A DNA stretch of 64,000 nucleotides from Microcoleus sp036705565 (GTDB lineage Bacteria > Cyanobacteriota > Cyanobacteriia > Cyanobacteriales > Microcoleaceae), in assembly GCA_036705565.1 (NCBI GenBank), contig JAUBUY010000003.1. One strand, 5' to 3'. Positions 1 through 7,994 of this stretch are shown here, piece by piece. The number at the start of each line of letters is the position of its first letter. Position 1 is the first letter of the stretch. The position numbers and the translations under genes are program-made. The notes below the pieces were generated by a model that searched no databases, was not told the DNA's origin, and saw only the letters and a program-made list of their open reading frames with translations.

Positions 1-405
1 GGTCAGCAGAGGGCAATAGAATGGTTAACAGTTAATCATTTAGAACCTAGTCATCAGGTTATGGCTTGGCGTGAAGTCTGGCATCCCGACAAAGTGGAAG
101 TTTGGGGAAGAATCGCTGAGGATCAGCATAGCAGTGAAGCAATTAAATGGTTTCACGGGCCGTACTCAAAAAATCAGTCTATTAACCAAAGCGATTTGAC
201 GGGAAAACTAAATAATATTGGTCGCATTTGGCACCGGATGTATCCCCGCTATCTCACAACTAAAAACGGAGAATTGAGACAAAAAAGGCAAGAGCATGTA
301 GAGCTTTTGACCATTTTTCCAGATAAATCGGACAAAACTCAAGATTTTCTTGAGTTTTTACAGAATCAGAGCGACTTTATCAAACTTTGGCCAATTGAGG
401 AATAA
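1..405 (+). CDS. C-terminal part of an unidentified protein, probably of the CRISPR locus
   Basis: The reading frame is open from the first base of the window, so the gene starts upstream; an ATG at 61 lies inside it. About 134 residues are visible. They are rich in Trp, His and Arg (WREVWHPDKVEVWGR, GRIWHRMYPRY) and end in KLWPIEE. I do not recognise the family. The stop is only 2 nt before the start of the CARF-HEPN gene, so the two are almost certainly co-transcribed and translationally coupled. That position suggests a type III CRISPR effector or accessory (RAMP-like) protein. This is inference from context only; no catalytic motif is visible in the fragment. Confidence 0.6.
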   Translation, partial: GQQRAIEWLTVNHLEPSHQVMAWREVWHPDKVEVWGRIAEDQHSSEAIKWFHGPYSKNQSINQSDLTGKLNNIGRIWHRMYPRYLTTKNGELRQKRQEHVELLTIFPDKSDKTQDFLEFLQNQSDFIKLWPIEE

Positions 406-407
406 CT

Positions 408-1904
408 ATGAATATCTGGATTGTGACAACTGGCAGCAGTGATGTCAAACTCAAAACTGATGACAATTGGGGTACTTTGTTCAAAAAGGTGAGAAGTCAA
501 TTATACGATCGCCGTTTTGTACCTACACAACCGCCGAATCCTGATGATGACGAACCTTTCATTGTACCAGCTAGAGCGATGGGGATGGTTTATGGCAGCC
601 AGTTAACAGATGAATATTATCAGGATTTGCACTTTCCGCTTCTGGATGCTTTTTCGGCAAAGCTGTTAGAGAAAGGGAAAACAAATCCTGACAAAATAAT
701 CTTGATTATGACCGATCAGGAAGCGGTTTTTGATGAGGAAGATAGGAGAGTAGAGAAAAGTCCTTATTGGCAGGATACTTGCACGCTCAAACCAATATTT
801 GAACGATATTTTCAGAAAAAGTTTCCTAAAATTGAATCCATTGATTACTTAGAATTGAAACCTCAATCCAAAGATGAGGGATTAGATAGTTGGAATAAAG
901 CACTGTTTCTGGTTCAACAAGCTTTGTCTAGTTTGGATTTAGATAAAAGTGCAAACTTTTATGTCAGTCATCAAGCTGGAACTCCGGCAATTTCTTCGGC
1001 GGTTCAATTTGAAACTCTAGCAAAGTTTGGTAAAAAAGTCCAGTTTTTGGTTAGCAATGAGTATGAACCAGATTTAGCCAAAAAGGGTGATTTTATAGAA
1101 AGCTCTACTTATTTACAGGGGATGCAAGTTCAAGAAGCAAAAGCGCTATTAAGTCGTTATGACTATTTGGGGGTAGAGCGGATTTTAAAACCTTACTGGA
1201 AAGATTCTTCCGATCCGCTATTGCTGGAAATCCGTGATTTATTAGCAATGGCTGTACAGTGGAATTTTGCTAAGTTTGAAGATTTTGGCAAGGCTAGGGG
1301 AGATGTTGCAAAGGAGCGTTTGAATCAGTGGTGGTGGACTGGCTATGAGGCTGCTTATTTAGGAGTTATCCGTCTTAGACAGGGTAATACGGTTGAGGCT
1401 CTATTTCACAGTTTTCGCGCTGTGGAAGGATCGATCAAAGAATGGGCATTAGACAAGTATAAGCCACAAATTAAATACTCTAATCCCAATCAACCAAGTA
1501 CAGCATATATCCATGATGTGAATCTGCCTCAAAATTTACGGCCTTGGTTTAATGGAAATAAAAATGAGCAGTACAATAGTGTTGGTTTGTTTGGTAAATC
1601 ACTATTTACTTTACTTGAAAAATCGGATCAAAATAAATGGAATCAAGATTCTCACATTAAAGTAGTTGCTGCTAATACTATAGATGAGAGAAATATTATT
1701 TTTCATTCCTTGCGTGGCTTGCAGGAAAAAGATGTGTTCAAGGCTTGGAATACTGATAGTCGAGAACAATGGGAAGCTAGGGTTTTAGGCTGTTTAAATT
1801 TTGTTTCACAGCAAAGCTTTGTTTCGTTAAAGTCAGCAAGTTTGATGGCGAAAGTGCATGATGAATTGGTAGCTGCGCTCGCCCGTTACGAACTGCAAAC
1901 ATAA
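408..1904 (+). CDS. CARF-HEPN CRISPR ancillary ribonuclease (Csx1/Csm6-like)
   Basis: Protein of 498 aa. The N-terminus (MNIWIVTTGSSDVKL) is a Rossmann-like first strand typical of CARF domains. A second CARF signature, SHQAGTPAISS, lies at about residues 186-197, matching the ligand-loop region that binds cyclic oligoadenylate in this superfamily. Near the C-terminus, at about residues 428-433, is RNIIFH, an R-x4-H motif of HEPN ribonucleases. Family knowledge: type III effectors make cyclic oligoadenylates that activate such proteins to degrade RNA nonspecifically, giving abortive-type immunity. A GAGG ribosome binding site sits 9 nt before the ATG. Its neighbours are the upstream partial gene (2-nt gap), cas2 and the array. 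The exact Csx subfamily is not assigned. Confidence 0.8.
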   Translation: MNIWIVTTGSSDVKLKTDDNWGTLFKKVRSQLYDRRFVPTQPPNPDDDEPFIVPARAMGMVYGSQLTDEYYQDLHFPLLDAFSAKLLEKGKTNPDKIILIMTDQEAVFDEEDRRVEKSPYWQDTCTLKPIFERYFQKKFPKIESIDYLELKPQSKDEGLDSWNKALFLVQQALSSLDLDKSANFYVSHQAGTPAISSAVQFETLAKFGKKVQFLVSNEYEPDLAKKGDFIESSTYLQGMQVQEAKALLSRYDYLGVERILKPYWKDSSDPLLLEIRDLLAMAVQWNFAKFEDFGKARGDVAKERLNQWWWTGYEAAYLGVIRLRQGNTVEALFHSFRAVEGSIKEWALDKYKPQIKYSNPNQPSTAYIHDVNLPQNLRPWFNGNKNEQYNSVGLFGKSLFTLLEKSDQNKWNQDSHIKVVAANTIDERNIIFHSLRGLQEKDVFKAWNTDSREQWEARVLGCLNFVSQQSFVSLKSASLMAKVHDELVAALARYELQT

Positions 1905-1932
1905 GCCAATAAATCCGCCACGAATTTATCGA

Positions 1933-1960
1933 GTCGCCGGGGTTTCAAACCCTGGCGGAC
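1933..1960. repeat. hairpin-forming palindrome after the CARF-HEPN gene
   Basis: GTCGCCGGGGTTTC is followed directly by its imperfect reverse complement AAACCCTGGCGGAC. It may act as a terminator, but there is no clean T tract. Similar (A)GGGGTTT-AAACCCCT palindromes recur at about 59265-59375, so it is more likely a dispersed repeat. Confidence 0.5.
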
Positions 1961-2051
1961 TAACAAACTTAACTAAAATTTTTCTCTTGAACTTGCATCT
2001 GAAGCTAAACTTTACCCTCCCTATTCAACACAAAATAGAATTCGATAAAGT

Positions 2052-2329
2052 ATGCCGCTTTATATCGTTGTCTACGATCTCCGAGTTGACAAGCGCAGGC
2101 AAAAAGTGCATGACTTGCTGAAAAGTTATGGCAAATGGGGACAATATTCTACCTTTGAGTATGTTTTGTCAACTGCCAGATTTACAGAACTCCGGCGACG
2201 GCTGCGAAAGTTAATCAACCTAGACGCAGCATCCGGTTTTATCCGGTGTCGCGCCATACTTTGGGACAGGTGGAGGTTTTGGGTGTGGGAGCGCCGGTGA
2301 CAAAAGCACCTGGGTCAGTGATTATTTAG
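2052..2329 (+). pseudogene. cas2: Cas2 CRISPR adaptation endoribonuclease fold protein, frameshifted
   Basis: The N-terminal part (MPLYIVVYDLRVDKRRQKVHD) is classical Cas2: a beta strand ending in YDL, then KRR and a helix, then GKWGQYSTFEYVLS. The frame from 2052 closes at 2300 after an atypical Trp/Arg-rich tail. From 2231 another frame gives IRFYPVSRHTLGQVEVLGVG, the expected Cas2 C-terminus, and it ends at a TAG at 2327-2329. A net loss of 1 nt (or gain of 2) near 2226-2231 therefore breaks the gene; a sequencing error is possible. Cas2 pairs with Cas1 to insert spacers. No cas1 is in the window, so it would lie upstream or elsewhere. The array starts 187 nt downstream on the same strand. 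Confidence 0.85.
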
Positions 2330-2516
2330 CTCAGGTTGCGAGGCTGGTGGTAAATTAGCTCAAACGACCTTTTTCCGTCGTGAGCCTCGCAGCTTTACTG
2401 GGCAAGGGTTTCAAGGATTATTATGAGCGAACACAGGTGTGAGTTCCACAATAAATATCTGAGCCTCGCAAAGGGCCTCTAGACACCTTGCGCTGTCTTG
2501 GGTGTATTATGGAAGA
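2330..2516 (+). promoter_or_regulatory. CRISPR leader region
   Basis: This is the non-coding stretch between cas2 and the first repeat. Its position on the cas2 side, and the sequence-variant repeat at the far end of the array, mark it as the leader that should carry the pre-crRNA promoter and the integration signals. No clear -10/-35 box can be singled out. It contains two short repeats of a GAGCCTCGCA-type word (about 2380 and 2461). Confidence 0.6.
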
Positions 2517-4030
2517 CTCCCCACTCGTTGGGGAAACTAATTGAATGGAAACGCACTATGGAATGCCTTAACTGCTACACCTACAGCATCTAACTCCCCA
2601 CTCGTTGGGGAAACTAATTGAATGGAAACACCGACGGGCTGGCCGTGGCGAACGGAACGAGCCTCCTCCCCACTCGTTGGGGAAACTAATTGAATGGAAA
2701 CATTTCCAACTGGGACAGATAGGCTAAATCGTTGAATTTGCGATCGCCTCCCCACTCGTTGGGGAAACTAATTGAATGGAAACCGAGTTCTACTCGCACC
2801 CAACTTTGTAAGCTGTCTAAATTTTCTCCCCACTCGTTGGGGAAACTAATTGAATGGAAACTGGGGATTACCTAACCAGTTATTAGAAACATCTTGCCAA
2901 CTCACCACTCGTTGGGGAAACTAATTGAATGGAAACTTGATGAAACTGGTGAATATATAAAAAGTCAAAGAGAAGACTCCCCACTCGTTGGGGAAACTAA
3001 TTGAATGGAAACTTGTGTCCGGCTGCGACACCGCCTTGATTGGTGATCTCCCCACTCGTTGGGGAAACTAATTGAATGGAAACCCGAAAAAGTAGAAAAA
3101 ATACTCCATACTCGGTTTACACTCCCCACTCGTTGGGGAAACTAATTGAATGGAAACTTAATGTGCTGATCGAACTCGTAACAATCCTCGACAAGCATTT
3201 CTCTTACTCCCCACTCGTTGGGGAAACTAATTGAATGGAAACACTTCTTGAGACGATCCAAGATGTCTAAGGTTGGTTCCGCTCCCCACTCGTTGGGGAA
3301 ACTAATTGAATGGAAACTCAATTTCTTGAATATATTCGGTGCTGACATCCCACGGCTGATTCTCCCCACTCGTTGGGGAAACTAATTGAATGGAAACTGA
3401 ATTGCGATCGGGCCCCGGTAATTAGTAGACCAACTGCTCCCCACTCGTTGGGGAAACTAATTGAATGGAAACTCCGCTATGTGGCAATATACTTCAAGGA
3501 AGTATTTGTAATCCCCACTCGCTGGGGAAACTAATTGAATGGAAACTCAATCAGAAACAGCGCATCGCATTTGCCCTGATTGAATCTCCCCACTCGTTGG
3601 GGAAACTAATTGAATGGAAACTCTGTTGCCTATTTCCCCTTGGCCGATCTTGTGTAACAAAATCGGGGCACGTTAACTCCCCACTCGTTGGGGAAACTAA
3701 TTGAATGGAAACTTTTTCAATGCAATGTAGACGTTTAGCTCCCCTAACTCCCCACTCGTTGGGGAAACTAATTGAATGGAAACACGATAGCGTGTTATAC
3801 GATATTATCGGCTTTGAATTGTTCGTAATAACCTCCCCACTCGTTGGGGAAACTAATTGAATGGAAACTCTAAATATGCCTTTACATTCTGCCTTTTTGC
3901 CTTTATTCCTAGCTTTTCCCTCCCCACTCGTTGGGGAAACTAATTGAATGGAAACCTGATGTAATCTCCTGTTTGCGTAACTGTTTAACAGTAACTCCCC
4001 ACTCGCTGGGGAAACTAATTGAATGGAAAC
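2517..4030 (+). CRISPR. CRISPR array, 20 repeats of 36 nt and 19 spacers
   Basis: Repeat starts are 2517, 2594, 2666, 2748, 2826, 2901, 2977, 3048, 3122, 3207, 3282, 3362, 3437, 3511, 3586, 3677, 3748, 3833, 3920 and 3995. Each repeat begins CTCCCCACTCGTTGGGG and ends GAATGGAAAC. CCCCA/TGGGG forms a 5-bp stem. Spacers run 35-55 nt, a wide spread typical of arrays used by type III systems. Variants: repeat 6 reads CTCACC, repeat 14 begins AT and has CGCTGGGG, and the last repeat also has CGCTGGGG. The GGAAAC 3' end, which gives the 8-nt crRNA handle, and the cas2/leader position both indicate transcription on the plus strand. Open frames crossing the array are artefacts of the repeat. Confidence 0.97.
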
Positions 4031-4048
4031 GCTCGACATCCTCAAGTT

Positions 4049-4315
4049 GGGTGGGGGCGGGTTTTTGAGATTGTTAGTTTTTCACATAGATTGTTGGTGA
4101 AACCCGCCCCTACACGCTATCGTAGGGGCGGGTTTTACGAATAATATTTAATACCAGCAGACAATCTAGATAAACCCGCCCCCACCCAACCAATAACCTA
4201 GATTAACCTGATGTGCGATCGTATTTCACAAATGTAGATGCGGATTTGTGGCTGGGTGGAGGCGGGTTTTTGAGATTGTTAGTTTTTCACATAGATTATT
4301 GGTAAAACCCGCCCC
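4049..4315. repeat. three REP-like GGGCGGGTTT palindromes upstream of the RAYT block
   Basis: Three inverted pairs of GGGCGGGTTT and AAACCCGCCC enclose 35-45 nt AT-rich loops: about 4049-4111, 4123-4190 and 4254-4315. The loops share words such as TTGTTGGTGAAACC and ACATAGATT. The segment 4123-4221 recurs as a 99-bp direct repeat at 4971-5069 on the other side of the transposase gene. Confidence 0.9.
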
Positions 4316-4335
4316 GGAGGGCCATCGACGCAATG

Positions 4336-4944
4336 TTACAGTACGATCGACTGTAGATAAGATTTGCCATTACATTCGATCGACAGCGGGCTAGATTCAT
4401 TAATTTTGACTGAATTATGAGGATATAATTCATCTTTTGCCCACGACAAAGGATTATTAATGATGTATTCCCGAATAGCAACTAATGATTCTTCATTGCG
4501 GATGATATGTTCGTAATAACCTCGTTGCCAAACTGATACGCCAGTCAAATATCGCATTTGGTTAATTCGCCGCGCTGAAGATGTTTTCATACCCCGCACA
4601 ATTTCCGATAAAGGATGGATTTTTGATTTTCTCAGCGCCAATTTATCCGATTCTGTATAATTTATTTCTGGGCTGTCTTTCAAAAAAATAATCCCGTGGA
4701 CGTGATTTGGCATCACAATAAAATTATCTAATGCCACATTTTGATAACGTTTGGGAAGAATGCTCCAATTGAATAAAACTGTTTTACCATAGGGACTCAA
4801 TTGCATTGTATTATCAATGACTTCGCCGAATAAACATTCACGCTGCCAACTGCAAATAGTGATAAAATACGCACCGGGAGTCGTATAATCATATCCAGGT
4901 AGGCGAATTGAGTGGCGGTGGTGTTTGTTGCGATCGTATTTCAT
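4336..4944 (-). CDS. REP-associated tyrosine transposase (RAYT, IS200-like Y1 family)
   Basis: Protein of 202 aa with the family pattern: SIRLPGYDYTTPGAYFIT at the N-terminus, the metal-binding H-x-H in MPNHVHGIIFL at about residue 77, and a C-terminal region WQRGYYEHIIRNEESL holding the candidate catalytic Tyr, followed by the IREYIINNPLSW tail. Y1 transposases cut and rejoin single-stranded DNA at hairpins. RAYTs are single-copy relatives thought to spread REP palindromes. Here the gene is flanked on both sides by REP-like palindromes and a 99-bp direct repeat. All motifs look intact. Downstream of the usual NNPxxW motif is a further stretch of about 45 residues (KDELYPHNSVKINESS onward) that may vary between copies. 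Confidence 0.88.
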   Translation of the reverse strand: MKYDRNKHHRHSIRLPGYDYTTPGAYFITICSWQRECLFGEVIDNTMQLSPYGKTVLFNWSILPKRYQNVALDNFIVMPNHVHGIIFLKDSPEINYTESDKLALRKSKIHPLSEIVRGMKTSSARRINQMRYLTGVSVWQRGYYEHIIRNEESLVAIREYIINNPLSWAKDELYPHNSVKINESSPLSIECNGKSYLQSIVL

Positions 4945-4970
4945 AATCTTTTTCCCAAAAACACAGGCGG

Positions 4971-5260
4971 TAGGGGCGGGTTTTACGAATAATATTTAAT
5001 AGCAGCAGACAATCTAGATAAACCCGCCCCCACCCAACCAATAACCTAGATTAACCTGATGTGCGATCGAATGCAAAGAATATTGATTCGGATTAGTCGT
5101 TGGGCAGGGCGGGTTTATTTATTTTCTCAATTAGTGGCAAAAATGGTTGGCGAACCCGCCCCTACAATAATTGCGGGCGATCGAGATTTTTTGTCGGGCA
5201 GGGCGGGTTTATTTATTTTCTTAATTAGTGGCACAGATGGTTGGTGAAACCCGCCCCTAC
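4971..5260. repeat. REP-like palindromes downstream of RAYT, including the second copy of a 99-bp direct repeat
   Basis: The first unit (4971-5069) matches 4123-4221 with one visible mismatch. Two further GGGCGGGTTTATTTATTTTC...AACCCGCCCCTACA hairpins follow at about 5101-5164 and 5195-5260; they are close copies of each other. The last one abuts the stop codon of the Uma2 gene. Confidence 0.9.
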
Positions 5261-5262
5261 AA

Positions 5263-5883
5263 TCATTTTTCAGGTGCAATTTCTCGATCTACTTGTTCAA
5301 AATTCACTTTATTATAGATATCTGCCACAGCAATTTCAAAGGATAGTGAAGCAAGCGCGATCGTCTCATCCAATTCATTGTACTCAGCAAACGACCATCG
5401 CTTATCATCCGTCTTAGAAAAATGTTCGATATATCTCCGATTTTGGTCGAGCAATAAGTATTCTTCAAGAGTGGGAATTGTGCGGTATCCCTCAAACTTT
5501 TTGCTGCGATCGTATCCTTTAGTTGAAGCTGACAAAACCTCAATAATTACTCTGGAATTGGTAATCGTATCGGTGCGGTTATTATAATACTCCGGCTTCC
5601 CACATACTACCATCACATCGGGATAAGTATAGATGCGCTTCTTGGGTATCCACAAGCGGACATCGCTCATGAAAACTCGATAGTCTAGTTTTTTGAATGC
5701 AAAATTTAGTTCGGTACTGAAGTTGAGCGCTATTTGATTGTGATTTGTAGAGCCACCGGCCATAGGAAATATTTCACCGTCAATGTATTCGCTTTTGTAG
5801 TCCGCAGCTTCTTCTAGTGCTAGATATTCCTCGATCGAGTAGTATCGTTGTTCAGTAAGTTGCATAGTTCTATTAGAGAGCAT
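5263..5883 (-). CDS. Uma2 family (DUF820) endonuclease-like protein
   Basis: Protein of 206 aa with the Uma2 order: YYSIEEYLALEEAADYKSEYIDGEIFPMAGG at the N-terminus, NHNQIALNFSTEL, then a PD-(D/E)xK-type core with YPDVMVVC (Asp) and VIIEVLSAST (Glu), followed by DRSKKFEGYR and EEYLLLDQ. These putative nucleases are expanded to many copies in filamentous cyanobacteria, and their substrate is unknown. The ATG at 5883 could be replaced by the one at 5865; neither has a good ribosome binding site. The gene sits between two REP clusters, so it may have been moved with them, though codon use looks ordinary. Confidence 0.85.
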   Translation of the reverse strand: MLSNRTMQLTEQRYYSIEEYLALEEAADYKSEYIDGEIFPMAGGSTNHNQIALNFSTELNFAFKKLDYRVFMSDVRLWIPKKRIYTYPDVMVVCGKPEYYNNRTDTITNSRVIIEVLSASTKGYDRSKKFEGYRTIPTLEEYLLLDQNRRYIEHFSKTDDKRWSFAEYNELDETIALASLSFEIAVADIYNKVNFEQVDREIAPEK

Positions 5884-5941
5884 TTAACTGAGGCTTTTGT
5901 TTAGTGTAACATTTTTGGGTAAGCTTTTTAAGGTTGAGTTT

Positions 5942-6239
5942 GTGTAGGGGTTTTTGAGATTGTTGGTTTGTGGTATGAATTGTTGGTAAACTCGTCCGCA
6001 CACAGCCGATCGCCTAGATTGATCTGATATGCGATTGCATCCCAAAAATGTAGATTCGGATTTGTCGTTGGGTGGGGGCGGGTTTTCGAGATTTTTGGTC
6101 TGAGGCGATTATGGTTGGTGAACCCGCCCCTACGGTAATTTGGGGAAACACGCTTATTTCCGAGATTTGTCGTTGGGTGGGGGCGGGTTTATTATATTGT
6201 TGGTTTCTGACATAAATGGTTGGTGAACCCGCCCCTACG
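5942..6239. repeat. REP-like palindromes between Uma2 and GT39 genes
   Basis: There are two good units at about 6068-6133 and 6174-6239 (TTGGGTGGGGGCGGGTTT...GAACCCGCCCCTACGG), joined by a repeated TTTCCGAGATTTGTCG-type spacer, plus a decayed unit at about 5942-5999. Their right ends share TACGGTAATTTGGGGAAACA. They occupy the whole gap between the two minus-strand genes and may end transcription of the glycosyltransferase gene. Confidence 0.85.
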
Positions 6240-6258
6240 GTAATTTGGGGAAACACGC

Positions 6259-7920
6259 TTACTTTCGAGTTACCACAACCCAATCGTCCGCTGTTTTGAC
6301 AACCTCAGCATTCTGCAAACCTAAATGTTTTAAAACAGGTTTTTCTAACAGAAAATAAGGTTGAGGAAGAGTTTGCCATTTCTGTTTGAGCGTAGGTGCG
6401 TCGGCAACAATAACTTGGCGTTGACTGTAAAAATTCAGCGATGGACGGCCCAAGCGGTGAGAAGTAAACACTTGTTGACCCGCCGGAGTTCCTGTGCGGA
6501 CAATTTCGGCGATCGGCTTAACCGGATAATCCTCCGCCAGTTCCCAAACCCAGTTATCTGAAGCCACCAATACCAACAGCGTCAGGTAAGTTCCCCAAAT
6601 TAAAACTAATATAAACTGTCGGTCTTTGCGGTGCAGCAACACGGCCGCCATTGTCATTGTCAAAGCTACAAACATCAGCATTAACTGCAAATCTCGCTCT
6701 GGAGGCGCAATTTGTCCCCCGATCCATACCCAGCCACTGAAGTACACGCAACCGACGACAGCAACTATAGCCAGCACTGCCAAAATCGCGGGATGAGGCA
6801 GCAAAGAAATAGCATCAAAACGTTCTTCTGCTTCCTCTTTGACGGGTTCTGGCGGCAGCCACAGTTGCTCCCAAACTTCAGCGAGATAACTGCCAACAGC
6901 AAGAGCAAAAGCTGGATAAATTGGCAAAACATACCACGGCAATTTAGTAGTCATCACAGAAATAGCCAGCAGATATACTCCTGTCCAAACCAATACTAAT
7001 TTTGGCCCGGCAAAATTGCGATTTTCCCAACTCAGGCGCAGCCCTTGTAGCCAAAATAACTGCCACGGCCAAGCTAATTTTAAAATTTCTAAAAGATAAT
7101 ACCAAGGCGGGCCTCTGTGACTGCTTACAGGTTCCGAAATGCGCCGGAAAGATTCGTTAATTAAATTAGTGTGGATGAAATATTGGCCGTAGTGCAGCCA
7201 TTGGGCAAAATACCAAGCAGCTACTGGCAATGTTCCGATCGCCAATCCGCCCCAAAGATACCCAGAAGTGAGGAGTCGCGGGGTATCCCAAACCAAAAAA
7301 ATACAGCCAACAGCACCCAGCAGCAGCCCCAACATGACGCCCTTAGTCAGGCAAATGAGTCCGAACCCAATCCCCGCGCCCAAAGCGTAGCGCAAGTCGC
7401 GGCGCGATCGTAGCAAACACCACATCGCCCCCAGCAAAAAACACAAAACTGCTCCATCCAACATCGCCAAACGTCCATGCCGCACCACCGGTAACAGCGT
7501 CAGATACACGAGGGCAGAAAAAATGGCGATCGAGCGTCTAGGAAACAACTCCCTGCCAATGGCGTAAAGCAAGGGCACTGAAGCCGCCGTCAGCATCGCC
7601 GGTACCAACCTCGCCGTCAATTCGCTGACACCGCCGACGGCAAAACAGAGCCCGATTAGCCAGTGTACCAGCGGCGGTTTGTTGAAATAAGGCATAGAGT
7701 CGATCGTCGGATACAGCCAATTTAAGTTGCCGCGCCAAATTTCGCGACTTACCTGCGCTGCAATGCCTTCATCCCAATCCCGCAAAGCCACGCCGCCCAG
7801 ATTCAGCCCGAAAATCAGCACTGCAGCCAACAGAAAAGCCAGCATCCACACTTTGTCTGTAAAGCTGTCATTCCAGCGATTTTTCGGTTTGCGGCCAAGG
7901 AATGGAAAGATTTCTGACAT
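6259..7920 (-). CDS. glycosyltransferase family 39 (PMT/ArnT-like) membrane protein
   Basis: Protein of 553 aa with about a dozen hydrophobic segments, starting at residues 24-46. The first periplasmic loop carries LRDWDEG (Asp50-Glu51), the D-E motif of GT-C glycosyltransferases, followed by AQVSREIWRG and PTIDSMPYFNKPPLVHWL, as in ArnT/PMT proteins. These enzymes transfer a sugar from a polyprenyl-phosphate carrier to lipid, protein or glycan at the outer face of the plasma membrane; the substrate here is unknown. The C-terminal 100 residues form a soluble domain (SHRLGRPSLNFYSQRQ...). The ATG at 7920 is the only reasonable start. It is divergent from the next gene, with 74 nt between them that must hold both promoters. 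Confidence 0.88.
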   Translation of the reverse strand: MSEIFPFLGRKPKNRWNDSFTDKVWMLAFLLAAVLIFGLNLGGVALRDWDEGIAAQVSREIWRGNLNWLYPTIDSMPYFNKPPLVHWLIGLCFAVGGVSELTARLVPAMLTAASVPLLYAIGRELFPRRSIAIFSALVYLTLLPVVRHGRLAMLDGAVLCFLLGAMWCLLRSRRDLRYALGAGIGFGLICLTKGVMLGLLLGAVGCIFLVWDTPRLLTSGYLWGGLAIGTLPVAAWYFAQWLHYGQYFIHTNLINESFRRISEPVSSHRGPPWYYLLEILKLAWPWQLFWLQGLRLSWENRNFAGPKLVLVWTGVYLLAISVMTTKLPWYVLPIYPAFALAVGSYLAEVWEQLWLPPEPVKEEAEERFDAISLLPHPAILAVLAIVAVVGCVYFSGWVWIGGQIAPPERDLQLMLMFVALTMTMAAVLLHRKDRQFILVLIWGTYLTLLVLVASDNWVWELAEDYPVKPIAEIVRTGTPAGQQVFTSHRLGRPSLNFYSQRQVIVADAPTLKQKWQTLPQPYFLLEKPVLKHLGLQNAEVVKTADDWVVVTRK

Positions 7921-7994
7921 AAGTTAAGAGAGTTTTGAGCGTCCCAAACTGAGGGTAAACTTAGACAGCAGTTATTTGCGACTAGGAAAATACC

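Noticed and set aside
3784..3832. A spacer sharing TGTTCGTAATAAC with the RAYT gene near 4508
   Set aside because: Only 13 nt match, which is expected by chance when about 800 nt of spacers are compared with the two strands of 64 kb.
2537..4045. Several 60-160-residue frames (SIQLVSPTSGE, PHSLGKLIEWK repeats) on both strands
   Set aside because: They are translations of the CRISPR repeats and spacers; the periodicity follows the 36-nt repeat.
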